Source: an uncultured Treponema sp. (GTDB lineage: Bacteria > Spirochaetota > Spirochaetia > Treponematales > Treponemataceae). From it: a stretch of DNA of 23,552 nucleotides. Position numbers and translations under genes: made by a program. Location: contig CAKZZO010000028.1 of the NCBI GenBank assembly GCA_937885175.1, positions 1 to 23,552 on the forward strand. Direction: 5' to 3'. Of this stretch, positions 1-7,978 are shown one piece after another; the stretch's first letter is position 1; every line of letters starts with the position of its first letter. The notes beneath the pieces were generated by a model, which saw nothing but the letters and a program-made list of their open reading frames with translations, was not told where the DNA came from and made no database searches.

Positions 1-63
1 CAACGGTAGCCTTTTTGCTGCACATGCATTTCATTTGTCCAGCCGATATGCAAGCTCGATATC

Positions 64-81
64 TATAATGCGTTTGCCCTG
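64..81. repeat. 18-bp inverted repeat at window edges, left copy
   Basis: TATAATGCGTTTGCCCTG here is exactly the reverse complement of 23503-23520. Its last 12 bases recur at 11514-11525 near the 53-codon remnant. Confidence 0.8.
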
Positions 82-173
82 TGCTGATTTTATGGAATCT
101 GCTATTCATTATAATAAATAGGAAAAAAGCGAAAAATTTTATAAAAAAAACGTATGGAAAAAACAGAAAAAAG

Positions 174-200
174 TTGTAAAAAAACCGAACTGGGTATAAA
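174..200 (+). promoter_or_regulatory. Possible promoter of the AraC-type regulator
   Basis: TTGTAA (174-179) and TATAAA (195-200) are separated by 15 bases, shorter than the ideal 17. The upstream A-tracts could act as an UP-like element. The start codon lies 17 bases past the -10 box and has no Shine-Dalgarno sequence. Confidence 0.4.
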
Positions 201-217
201 ATTATTTGGTACTAGTT

Positions 218-3200
218 ATGAAAATAACAAATTCAAGAAAAAGAATCGGTTTTACACTTGCCTCTATACATGATGGTTCTGGCGCTCGATTATGGACTGC
301 TTATGCAAATCATATGCAAAAGCGTGAGGGAGCGTTCTTTATTTTTCCAGGCGGAAAATTAGAAACCAAAGACAACACGACAAAAAAAAGAAATGCCATT
401 TATTCCCTTATCAATTCGGCAAACTTGGATGGTCTTGTCAGTTGGTCATCTACATTAGGCAGCGGAGTTTCTCTGGAAGAACTTGACGCATTTCATGAAA
501 AATTTGCTGACATACCCTTTGTGACAATCGGTCAAAAAATCGGTCAGCATCCTTTGGTAGAATTTGATGCATACACAGGCATGAAGCAACTGGTAGAGCA
601 TTTTATTCATCATCACGGGTCAAAACGCATAGCATTTTTGCGGGCTCCAAAAAATCATTCTTCTGCAAATGACCGTTATCGGGCATTTATCGATGCCGTT
701 ACCGAAGCGGGTCTATATACGGAAGAAAACAAGCGTCTCATTTCTGATTCCTTTGACTGGAATGATGGCTTGGGTGCTATCCGTCAAATTTGCGAAGGTC
801 GCGGGCTAAAGCCGGGGAAAGATTTTGATACGATTATTGCCTCCAGTGATTTGATGGCATTTTCTGCAATAAGCTGGCTTAGTTTGTTTGGATGTCGTAT
901 TCCACAGGATGTTAAGATTGGCGGTTTTAACGATTCTTTGGAGAGTCAGATTTCATCGGTTCCTTTTACGACAGTGCACATGCCCTACGAAGAACTGGGT
1001 TTGGAAGCCGACCGTATGCTTGTCCGTGTGTTGAGCGGCGAGAAAAAAATTGAAGACAAAATGCTTCCTGCCTATCCAGTTATTCGGGAAAGTTGTGGCT
1101 GTAACACGATAGAAGAATTTGTCTCTGATGATAAACAGGCTCCCATAGAATCAAAGGAACAGCTTTTTGCAGAGTTGAAGGAACTGTACAGAAAAAGCGG
1201 AGTCTCAGAAAAACGTCTCGAAAAAATGCTGGATGCACTCTTTGACGACAGTAAGCCCAATCTTTTTTTCAATCTTGTTCTGGAAACACTGACTCGCTAT
1301 CTTGAGCGGGGCGGAGAAATCTCCCGAATTTTCCAGACATATAAACTGTTACGGCATACAACCTGTCTTTCCCCTGCACGTATCGAAAATATTTTGCGGG
1401 TGGCGGCCATTCTTTTGCCAAAACTCCAGTCTCAGATTTATTCTCTCTCAAAATACGAAGATAGTCACGAATCAAGCGCAGTTAATTCGCTAAAGAGTGA
1501 ATTGCTTTCGGTATATGACAGGGAAAAATTGATTTCCATACTGGAAAGGTACTTGCCAATAATCGGTATTCAAACGGCAGCCCTTGTATTGTATGAAAAT
1601 GATGAGTATTCACAGTACATTGGTGGTTTTGATGCAACGGGCGAACTGATGAATGAAACAAGCCTCTTCCCTGCAAACCTTCTGTTTCCAGCAAAATTTA
1701 ACCACAATTTTGAAGACGGTGTGTATATCGTGCAACCGCTGTTCACGGAAGAAAAATCACTTGGCTATGTTATTCTGGGATTTTCTGATTGCGAAGTACA
1801 GTTGTATGAAGACTTGCGCCATGTAATCAGCAGTGCCCTGCAAAGTGTTTTCCAGTTTGAGGAAATGAATGTCGCTAAACAGGTTGCTGAGCAGGCGGAA
1901 CGCACAAAAACAGAATTCTTCGCCAACGTCAGCAGCGATTTGTGCGACCCCCTTAAAGATTTATCTGCAAAAATTACGCAGATGGAATCAAATATCAATA
2001 ACGGTAATCTTGATGCTGATATTCTGACGGAGCAATTGCTCTTCCTAAAGTCGCAGATTGCATCCCAGTTGGAAAAACTGTCAACGCTTATTGAACTTAC
2101 GCGCATCCAGTTGGACGATATGCCGACGGAAAGAAAACTGTTTGACTTGCAGACGGTTTTCCCTGCAGAACTGTCAGAATCCGCAAGTAATCTGCCCCTT
2201 GTGTTTGGGGATGAAAAACGGCTCAAACGGGCTTTGCAGACATTGTTCACCAACATGGTGGGGGCTGTTTCAGTCATCGCAAAAGTGGACGGCATTTATA
2301 TTACCATCGATTCTCCCTTGCAGGACTATCAAAAGCCGGAAATGCTTCTGGCTGAAAAAATCATTTTGCTGCAGTATGGTGAATTTGTAAAACTGGATCA
2401 GTCTACCGTTATCATTCTTCCCTACCCAAATCTGGGGGGAACAGCACCGCAGCGAACGGAATATGACATTACGGAAGTCTATTCGCTATCTCATCATCAT
2501 CCGGAAACGGTGCTTTCTCGGGCGGTTCTGCCCATAACGGACGAAGTTCTTGCCGAAACGCAAAAAAAAGGCTGTTGCTTGTTCTGGGATACGGAAAACA
2601 CAATGGAGGAAGAGTGGCTTAAAATTTATGGATTGCGTCATAATGATGCCGTCTTTAAGCTTCCGGTCATCTGCTATGACAAATCTCTGGCGGGGGCAAC
2701 ATTCCTTTCGCTTCTGGAACATAAGATGGCAAACAGAACGTCTTCAACGGTGCTCTTTATAAATGCAGAGCATACCCGCTATGGCACTTGGGCAACGGAT
2801 GAAAACGTAGTAACCATCACGTCTATGGCAGAGTTTGACAAAATTATCAGCGAGGTGCTTCCTTCTCTGATTGTGTTTGAAAAAATTGACGAAGAAGGCA
2901 TCAGACACATCAGAAAGCATCCAAAGACAGTGCTTGTTCCCATCCTCGTGTTGCCTAACGAAATAAACTCAACCGAAGATGTGGACATGCTCTGCTCTCA
3001 TCCACGCATTATTCTGTGTAATCGCGGAGCCGCAGAATCCGAGCAATTCAACGAGCGCATTCAGGCAATTCTTTCTGGTGATGAAATCCTTCCGCCACAT
3101 ACGGGCGCACTGGTCAAAAAAGCAATCTTATACCTGAACAAAAATGCGTCACAGCAGATAGTTCGCTGGAAACTTGCCGATACCGTGCACGTGAGCGAAG

Positions 3201-3418
3201 ACTATTTGACAAGAATTTTTCACAAAGAAATTGGTTTGTCCTTGTGGGAATACTTAAATAGGTATAGAATATATTTAGCAACGAAGATGCTTTTGGAGAC
3301 CAATGACACCATATATGAGATTGCAGAAAATACAGGATTTCAGGATCAGGCGTATTTCTGCCGCGTATTTAAGAAAATATATGGAGTTCCGCCTGGAAAA
3401 ATTAGGGCAAGGCAGTGA
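218..3418 (+). CDS. Large AraC-family regulator with LacI-like sensor and degenerate kinase/receiver domains
   Basis: Likely transcription regulator of the adjacent sugar ABC transporter. Residues about 10-300 are a periplasmic-binding-protein-like (LacI/Peripla_BP_3) sensor without its own HTH, ending in an SCGC motif often seen after such domains. Residues about 560-760 resemble a histidine kinase, but the phospho-accepting position in FFANVSSDLCDPL is Ser (about 573) and the ATP-binding glycine boxes are not recognisable. Residues about 835-955 resemble a receiver, with Glu (about 888, IVFEKID) where the phospho-Asp is expected. The last 100 residues form a two-HTH AraC domain ending FKKIYGVPPGKIRARQ. 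No membrane segment is apparent, so it is probably cytoplasmic and senses an imported sugar. ATG 218 is preferred over the TTG at 206, which falls at the expected transcription start. The identity of the ligand is unknown. Confidence 0.85.
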   Translation: MKITNSRKRIGFTLASIHDGSGARLWTAYANHMQKREGAFFIFPGGKLETKDNTTKKRNAIYSLINSANLDGLVSWSSTLGSGVSLEELDAFHEKFADIPFVTIGQKIGQHPLVEFDAYTGMKQLVEHFIHHHGSKRIAFLRAPKNHSSANDRYRAFIDAVTEAGLYTEENKRLISDSFDWNDGLGAIRQICEGRGLKPGKDFDTIIASSDLMAFSAISWLSLFGCRIPQDVKIGGFNDSLESQISSVPFTTVHMPYEELGLEADRMLVRVLSGEKKIEDKMLPAYPVIRESCGCNTIEEFVSDDKQAPIESKEQLFAELKELYRKSGVSEKRLEKMLDALFDDSKPNLFFNLVLETLTRYLERGGEISRIFQTYKLLRHTTCLSPARIENILRVAAILLPKLQSQIYSLSKYEDSHESSAVNSLKSELLSVYDREKLISILERYLPIIGIQTAALVLYENDEYSQYIGGFDATGELMNETSLFPANLLFPAKFNHNFEDGVYIVQPLFTEEKSLGYVILGFSDCEVQLYEDLRHVISSALQSVFQFEEMNVAKQVAEQAERTKTEFFANVSSDLCDPLKDLSAKITQMESNINNGNLDADILTEQLLFLKSQIASQLEKLSTLIELTRIQLDDMPTERKLFDLQTVFPAELSESASNLPLVFGDEKRLKRALQTLFTNMVGAVSVIAKVDGIYITIDSPLQDYQKPEMLLAEKIILLQYGEFVKLDQSTVIILPYPNLGGTAPQRTEYDITEVYSLSHHHPETVLSRAVLPITDEVLAETQKKGCCLFWDTENTMEEEWLKIYGLRHNDAVFKLPVICYDKSLAGATFLSLLEHKMANRTSSTVLFINAEHTRYGTWATDENVVTITSMAEFDKIISEVLPSLIVFEKIDEEGIRHIRKHPKTVLVPILVLPNEINSTEDVDMLCSHPRIILCNRGAAESEQFNERIQAILSGDEILPPHTGALVKKAILYLNKNASQQIVRWKLADTVHVSEDYLTRIFHKEIGLSLWEYLNRYRIYLATKMLLETNDTIYEIAENTGFQDQAYFCRVFKKIYGVPPGKIRARQ

Positions 3419-3491
3419 TGTCGTTTTTGTCCAATAAGATGTAGGTATTTTACCAATATATCGTTATATCATATATAGACTGAGGTTAGAT

Positions 3492-4433
3492 ATGAACGAA
3501 ACACAAAAAAAAGTTCTTAAGGCACCTAAAAAGGACCTTTGGAAAAACATCAAACGACACTTTTCGGTTTATAGTCTTTTGATTATTCCGTTAGTGTACT
3601 ACACTGCTCTTAAATACGGTCCGCTGGTAAACGGTCAGATTGCATTTAAGGACTTTTCTCCAATTGATGGGGTTTGGGGGAGTAAATGGATTGGCTTTGC
3701 CAACTTCATGAGCTTTTTTCACTCATTCTACTTTGGCGAACTGCTGCGCAATACTATCCTGTATAGTTTGGCGAAACTGGTAATCTCAGTTCCGCTGTCA
3801 GTTATACTGGCTGTTGCTTTGTATGAGTGTACACGCAATGTTCTGCGCCGCGTCGTTCAAACGATGGTTTATCTGCCGCACTTCCTTTCATGGGTTATTA
3901 TGTACGGTATCTTGCTTGCCTTGCTCGCACCGGGCGATGGTATGGTAAATGATATCATCGACTTCTGTGGTGGAGAGCGTGTTGACTTCTTGACCACAAC
4001 AACTACATTCCCTGTAATCGTTGTTCTTTCCGATGCATGGAAGGAAATGGGTTGGGCAGCAATTATCTTTATTGCGGCTTTGATGGGTATTGATGGAACC
4101 TTGTTCGAGGCAGCCATGGTTGAGGGAGCATCTGCTGTTCAGCGCGTATGGTACATCACCCTTCCTTCAATTAAGTCTGTTATCGTTACGGTAGTTCTTC
4201 TGAAGCTCGGTACAATTTTGGATGCTGGTTTTAACCAGATGTTCATGTTGTATTCGGTTCCGGTTTATTCCGTTGCGGATATTATTGATACTTGGGTGTA
4301 TCGACAAGGTTTGTTGCAATTCCAATTTGCTCTTGCAACGGCTGTTGGTATTTTCAAGGGTGTAATCGGCTTCCTGTTAGTGCGTGTGTCTAACACGGTT
4401 GTTAAGAAACTTGCCGATTCATCGCTCATATAA
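3492..4433 (+). CDS. LplB-type carbohydrate ABC transporter permease
   Basis: Inner-membrane permease of a CUT1 importer for a saccharide, 313 residues, normal for the LplB family. The N-terminus (LWKNIKRHFSVYSLLIIPLVYY) leads into about six membrane helices. The cytoplasmic EAA loop that docks the ATPase reads EAAMVEGASAVQRVWYITLP. It starts 73 bases after the regulator with GAGG seven bases before the ATG, so it may be read through from the regulator. A weak separate promoter (TTTACC 3449-3454, TATATA 3472-3477, 17-base spacing) is also possible. It pairs with the next permease. No ATPase gene lies in the window, which is usual for this subfamily because an MsmX-like ATPase is often shared. 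Confidence 0.92.
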   Translation: MNETQKKVLKAPKKDLWKNIKRHFSVYSLLIIPLVYYTALKYGPLVNGQIAFKDFSPIDGVWGSKWIGFANFMSFFHSFYFGELLRNTILYSLAKLVISVPLSVILAVALYECTRNVLRRVVQTMVYLPHFLSWVIMYGILLALLAPGDGMVNDIIDFCGGERVDFLTTTTTFPVIVVLSDAWKEMGWAAIIFIAALMGIDGTLFEAAMVEGASAVQRVWYITLPSIKSVIVTVVLLKLGTILDAGFNQMFMLYSVPVYSVADIIDTWVYRQGLLQFQFALATAVGIFKGVIGFLLVRVSNTVVKKLADSSLI

Positions 4434-4457
4434 TTTTAGGTTAACGAGGTAAAAACA

Positions 4458-5345
4458 ATGGAAAAACCAAAGACCGTTAAAATGACAGCAGGTGACCGTA
4501 CTTTCTATGTATTGGTCAACGTATTTTTGATTTTCATTTTTGTTATCATTTTGATTCCTATGTGGAGTACTGTTGCTCAGTCATTCCGCCCGAATGGTTA
4601 TCGCTATTCATACCTTGAAGCTATGTTCCGTCCATGGGATTGGAGAATAGACGCTTATAAGGCTTTGTTGGGCAATGCTGGTTTCGTGATGGCATTCTGG
4701 AACTCACTGAAGATTTTGGTGTTCGGTGTCTTTACATCTTTGTTCTTAACTATCCCGCTTTCTTATTGTATGTCTGTACAGGATTTGCCGGGACGTAAGT
4801 TGTTGAACTGGTTCGTATTGATTCCGTATTTGTTTAACATCGGTTTGATTCCGACATACTTGGTCATTATTGGACTTGGACTGTCAGACCACTTGGCATC
4901 AGTTTTCGTTCCTGGTGCGGTTGGTACTTACAACTGTTTGATTATGCGTGGCTTCTTTGAAGGCATTCCTGAATCCTTGAAAGAATCAGCACGTATCGAC
5001 GGTGCGGCAGAATGGTATGTTCTTCTTTCTATCATTCTTCCCTTGTCAAAGCCAATCATTATGACAATCGGTTTGTACTACGGTGTAAACTTCTGGAATG
5101 ACTTTATGCATCCTATGCTGTACCTGCAGGACGCATACTTGCAGCCGTTGCCAATCTTGTTGCGCAACATCTTGCTTGGTGCTTCAATGAATGAAGTTGT
5201 TGATGTCAACGCCTTCGGCGAAGCCCCGGTTGAAGCGATTAAGGCTGCATCGGTATTCCTTTCAGCAATTCCGATGATTATCGCCTATCCGTTCATCCAG
5301 AAGTACTTTACAAAGGGTACGATGCTGGGTGCTGTTAAGGGTTGA
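4458..5345 (+). CDS. YtcP/LplC-type carbohydrate ABC transporter permease
   Basis: Second inner-membrane permease of the same CUT1 importer, 295 residues, forming a heterodimer with the LplB-like subunit. Six hydrophobic segments are visible. The EAA loop is ESARIDGAAEWYVLLSIILP, and the C-terminus ends FIQKYFTKGTMLGAVKG, a tail typical of this family. It lies 24 bases after the first permease with CGAGGT before the ATG, so both are clearly co-transcribed. The substrate cannot be read from sequence, but relatives import oligosaccharides such as uronate or xylan fragments. A stable hairpin follows the stop codon. Confidence 0.92.
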   Translation: MEKPKTVKMTAGDRTFYVLVNVFLIFIFVIILIPMWSTVAQSFRPNGYRYSYLEAMFRPWDWRIDAYKALLGNAGFVMAFWNSLKILVFGVFTSLFLTIPLSYCMSVQDLPGRKLLNWFVLIPYLFNIGLIPTYLVIIGLGLSDHLASVFVPGAVGTYNCLIMRGFFEGIPESLKESARIDGAAEWYVLLSIILPLSKPIIMTIGLYYGVNFWNDFMHPMLYLQDAYLQPLPILLRNILLGASMNEVVDVNAFGEAPVEAIKAASVFLSAIPMIIAYPFIQKYFTKGTMLGAVKG

Positions 5346-5366
5346 TATAGTTTATTTTGTAACTTT

Positions 5367-5402
5367 CGAACCGAACGATGCTTTATAGTGTTGTTCGGTT
5401 CG
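5367..5402 (+). promoter_or_regulatory. Strong hairpin between permease and binding-protein genes
   Basis: A perfect 10-bp stem (CGAACCGAAC, 5367-5376; GTTCGGTTCG, 5393-5402) with a 16-base loop. No U-run follows, so it is not a standard terminator. In sugar ABC operons such stems often protect or process mRNA so that the binding protein and membrane subunits are made in different amounts. Confidence 0.6.
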
Positions 5403-5481
5403 ATTGCATAAATAATGTACTACTTAAAAAAGTGTACTTTATAAAAATCGAATTTCATTTGTTTTCATTAAGGAGGAAAAA

Positions 5482-7098
5482 ATGAAAAATTTGCTTAAGA
5501 ATCTGGCTCTTGCAGCATTGATTCTTGCTATTGCTAGTCCGGCTTTCGCTGCTGCAAAGAAGTGGAAAGTAAACAAAGACGGCACCGTTGATATCGAACT
5601 TTGGTACGGTGCTGCTGTAACAGAAGCTGGTCCGCCACCGACAGACTGGGTTGCTTACAAGATTCTCCGTGACAAACTGGGTATCAACTTGATTGCAACT
5701 GCTCTGCCTTCATCAGAAAACGACACTTTGCAGAAGCTCAACGCTGCAGGTGCTGGTGGTACACTGCCTGATATCTTTATGACTCCTGATCAGGCATTCC
5801 AGTTGTTGGGACAACAGCGTCTGCTTGCAGAAGTCGATGATATGTATGCAATGATGCCGAATCGTACAAAACTCTTGTATGATAAGGAATCTCGTGACCA
5901 TTCATCAATGAATGGCAAATCATATGGTTTGGCACAGCCTGGTACCATCGTTCGTAACGAAGGTGTTATTATCCGTGCTGACTGGTTGAAGAAGCTGGGT
6001 CTGTCTGTTCCTAAGACTACCGATGAATATCTGGAAGTTATGAAGGCTTTTACAACAAAAGATCCGGATGGTGACGGAAAGGCAAATACCTATGGTTTTG
6101 GTGCATTCTTGGAAACAAAAGCGATGAGTGAAGCTCTGGGAACCCGTTTTGACCCGATTATGGGTGCATTTGGTGTTGCTGGTACTTGGAACATGACTGC
6201 AAAGAATGCTGGTCTGAACATCAAGAAAGCTGAATACTTTGAAGCACTTTCTTATGTAAAGAGCATCATTGATGCAAAAGTTATCGACCCGAACTGGCTG
6301 GCATATAAGAAGGATGACTTCCGCGCATCTTGGAAACAGGGTCGTTTTGGTATCTTCCGTGAACAGAACATGGCTCTGCACGGTGAATCAAACTATGCTC
6401 CCTTCGACAACAACTTCCCCAACGGTGACTTGGTTGTAATCGATCCGCCGGTTGGTCCTAAGGGGCTGTCATCTGCTGGTGTTTACGAACAGGCATACCG
6501 CACATACTGTCTGTCTGCAGCAACTGCTGGTCAGACTGTTAAAATGCAGAAGGGTCCCCACGCTGGTCAGAAAGTAACCAAGAAACAGGTTATTGCTGAC
6601 ATGCTTGAATGGATGTCTTCAGATGAAGGTTACTACCTGCTTGGTTATGGTGTAGAAGGCGTAAACTACGTGTTCGACAAGAACCATGCTCCCACCGATG
6701 TTGGTCTTCCTGACCCGAAAGTTGGCTATAAGAAATCAAAGGTTCAGCCGCTTACTCAGTTGCGCAACATGGTATACTACAACGGTGATGCTGAATTGGC
6801 ATCTCGCTATGGTCCGTATATTACTGCAAAGTCAAAGAAGGAACTGTCTCCTTTGAAGACTCTGCGTATTATGCAGTCTAAGCCTTGGACTGCTTGTAAC
6901 GGTGTTGCAAAACTGCCGCAGCCTGATGCTGACGTAGAACGCTTCCTGAACCAGGGTGTTTCTGAGTTCATGACAGGAAAGCGCCAGCTTACACAGGCTA
7001 ACTGGAAGGCTTGGATTGCAGAGTTTGAAAAGAACGGCGGTAAGGCTTGGGAAGATGCAGCTATGAAGATTGCAAGAGACGAGCGCTTGCTGAAATAG
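5482..7098 (+). CDS. Periplasmic carbohydrate-binding protein of the ABC importer (LipO-like)
   Basis: Family 1 extracellular solute-binding protein, 538 residues, that captures a saccharide and hands it to the two permeases upstream. The first 24 residues are a Sec signal ending SPAFA before AA. There is no lipobox cysteine, so the mature protein is probably free in the periplasm, unlike the lipoprotein relatives of Gram-positive bacteria. DPDGDGKANTYGFG (about residues 194-207) is a calcium-loop-like motif common in this subfamily. The start is fixed by a very strong AAGGAGG seven bases upstream, suggesting abundant synthesis. The gene sits 136 bases after the second permease, past a hairpin, and ends at a good terminator. 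Its substrate is not predictable from sequence alone. Confidence 0.92.
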   Translation: MKNLLKNLALAALILAIASPAFAAAKKWKVNKDGTVDIELWYGAAVTEAGPPPTDWVAYKILRDKLGINLIATALPSSENDTLQKLNAAGAGGTLPDIFMTPDQAFQLLGQQRLLAEVDDMYAMMPNRTKLLYDKESRDHSSMNGKSYGLAQPGTIVRNEGVIIRADWLKKLGLSVPKTTDEYLEVMKAFTTKDPDGDGKANTYGFGAFLETKAMSEALGTRFDPIMGAFGVAGTWNMTAKNAGLNIKKAEYFEALSYVKSIIDAKVIDPNWLAYKKDDFRASWKQGRFGIFREQNMALHGESNYAPFDNNFPNGDLVVIDPPVGPKGLSSAGVYEQAYRTYCLSAATAGQTVKMQKGPHAGQKVTKKQVIADMLEWMSSDEGYYLLGYGVEGVNYVFDKNHAPTDVGLPDPKVGYKKSKVQPLTQLRNMVYYNGDAELASRYGPYITAKSKKELSPLKTLRIMQSKPWTACNGVAKLPQPDADVERFLNQGVSEFMTGKRQLTQANWKAWIAEFEKNGGKAWEDAAMKIARDERLLK

Positions 7099-7120
7099 TT
7101 CTTATTGAACTGCAATAAGC

Positions 7121-7156
7121 AAAAAACCGACACTGAACACAGTGCCGGTTTTTTTT
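7121..7156 (+). terminator. Rho-independent terminator of the ABC operon
   Basis: The stem AAAACCG-A-CACTG pairs with CAGTG-C-CGGTTTT around an AACA loop and continues into a run of T. It lies just after the binding-protein stop codon. Confidence 0.9.
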
Positions 7157-7163
7157 GTTTTTA

Positions 7164-7193
7164 AGCATATGTACGAAGAAATATACATATGCT
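7164..7193. repeat. Perfect 10-bp inverted repeat between terminators
   Basis: AGCATATGTA (7164-7173) and TACATATGCT (7184-7193) flank a 10-base spacer. It is followed by A's on the plus strand, that is, preceded by U's in a minus transcript, so it is a weak terminator in either direction. It could also be a protein-binding site. Confidence 0.5.
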
Positions 7194-7196
7194 AAA

Positions 7197-7246
7197 AAAA
7201 ATCCTGCCAATTGAAATTGAAGTGTTTTCAATCTGACAGGATTTTT
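7197..7246 (-). terminator. Bidirectional terminator serving the convergent 7265-7756 gene
   Basis: The outer stem AAAAATCCTG (7197-7206) with CAGGATTTTT (7237-7246) is perfect. An inner stem ATTGAAA/TTTCAAT is separated from it by a small internal loop. T-runs are present on both strands, so it can stop transcripts from either side. Confidence 0.85.
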
Positions 7247-7264
7247 GTATTTGGAATAAATCGG

Positions 7265-7756
7265 TTATTTTACGATAATGCCGTAAACATAAACGCCTTT
7301 GTCTTCTGAACAAACCTGATAGTCACCGTCTTCTGGGATTGTAACTTCACCCACAGAAATTTCACCGGTGTAGATTTTTACAGGAATGCTTTTGATGGTC
7401 TTTTTCTTTGCAGTCTGTACCAGGATTTTGCGTTCATCTGTTTTTGAACCGCTGTTGCCATAAACAGTAACTGTTTCACCTTTTTTGGCACTGAATTTAA
7501 TAGTGCGGGCACCGTTAGACTGCTTTCCGCGCAAATCAATGCATTTTGAAAAAGATTTTCCGTCGGGAGCAACTTTGTTGACGTTCTTTACACGAACTTC
7601 CTTGTCTTTTGAAGCATTGATGGTAAAACCATTGAGGGAAATCGCTTCAGTTACAGACTCAGATGCTTCCAGTTCGCTTGTGTTGAGTGTGGCTTCTGCA
7701 AATGCGAGGGCACCAACCAACAGCAAGGTTGAAACAGCAGCAAGAATTTTTTTCAT
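7265..7756 (-). CDS. Small secreted protein with a likely jelly-roll (galactose-binding-like) domain
   Basis: A 163-residue exported protein with signal peptide MKKILAAVSTLLLVGALAFA and probable cleavage before EAT. The rest is rich in short beta strands and charged turns. The stretch DGKSFSKCIDLRGKQSNG followed by IKFSAKKGETVTVYG resembles the sandwich domains that accompany pectin-degrading enzymes, which often read F-x-x-C-x-x-L-x-G and then R-x-I-x-F. No catalytic domain is present, so a carbohydrate-binding role is a guess from fold and from the neighbouring sugar importer. GGAGG lies eight bases before the ATG. The gene is convergent with the ABC operon and separated from it by shared terminators. 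Confidence 0.75.
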   Translation of the reverse strand: MKKILAAVSTLLLVGALAFAEATLNTSELEASESVTEAISLNGFTINASKDKEVRVKNVNKVAPDGKSFSKCIDLRGKQSNGARTIKFSAKKGETVTVYGNSGSKTDERKILVQTAKKKTIKSIPVKIYTGEISVGEVTIPEDGDYQVCSEDKGVYVYGIIVK

Positions 7757-7851
7757 AAAAATACCTCCAAGAACTTTTCGTTCATTATGAAAACAATTTT
7801 TTGATTGCTATGTAACACCATAAGGCGACACATAATCAGAACAATTATAAA

Positions 7852-7974
7852 ATGGATTCATATAAAAAAAAAGACGACTTTTTGGATATAAAAGCGAACA
7901 AAAGATTTCTTGTAGTCAAAGAGGAAAGAAGAAATATATTGCTTGACACTGAGAAATATCAGGGCTACATTTAA
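7852..7974 (+). CDS. Candidate 40-residue small ORF just upstream of the PLP gene
   Basis: ATG at 7852 opens 40 codons ending TAA at 7972-7974, four bases before the ATG of the next gene. The peptide is highly charged (15 Lys/Arg, 9 Asp/Glu) and amphipathic rather than low complexity. No Shine-Dalgarno sequence precedes it, and a TATAAA overlaps the bases before its ATG. It could be a leader peptide coupling translation to the downstream gene, a remnant, or chance. I do not recognise it. Confidence 0.35.
   Translation: MDSYKKKDDFLDIKANKRFLVVKEERRNILLDTEKYQGYI
7943..7971 (+). promoter_or_regulatory. Promoter of the PLP-fold gene, giving an almost leaderless mRNA
   Basis: TTGACA (7943-7948), 17 bases, then TACATT (7966-7971). 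The ATG at 7979 follows seven bases later, about where transcription would start. The alternative TTG start at 7943 coincides with the -35 box, which argues against it. Confidence 0.55.
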
Positions 7975-7978
7975 AAGT

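Larger units (their letters stand above)
1..217. other. Intergenic region with A-tracts upstream of the regulator
   Basis: No convincing gene lies here. A minus-strand reading frame ending with a TGA at 31-33 gives about 24 codons that read like a protein tail, but a stop lies immediately upstream, so it is at most a remnant. Positions 64-81 hold an 18-bp sequence repeated in inverse orientation at the far end of the window. From about 121 to 187 there are six runs of A spaced roughly 9-14 bases apart, which would be expected to bend DNA upstream of the promoter. Confidence 0.5.

Noticed and set aside
1765..2295. 176-residue minus-strand frame inside the regulator
   Set aside because: Shadow frame within a continuous, domain-supported plus-strand gene.
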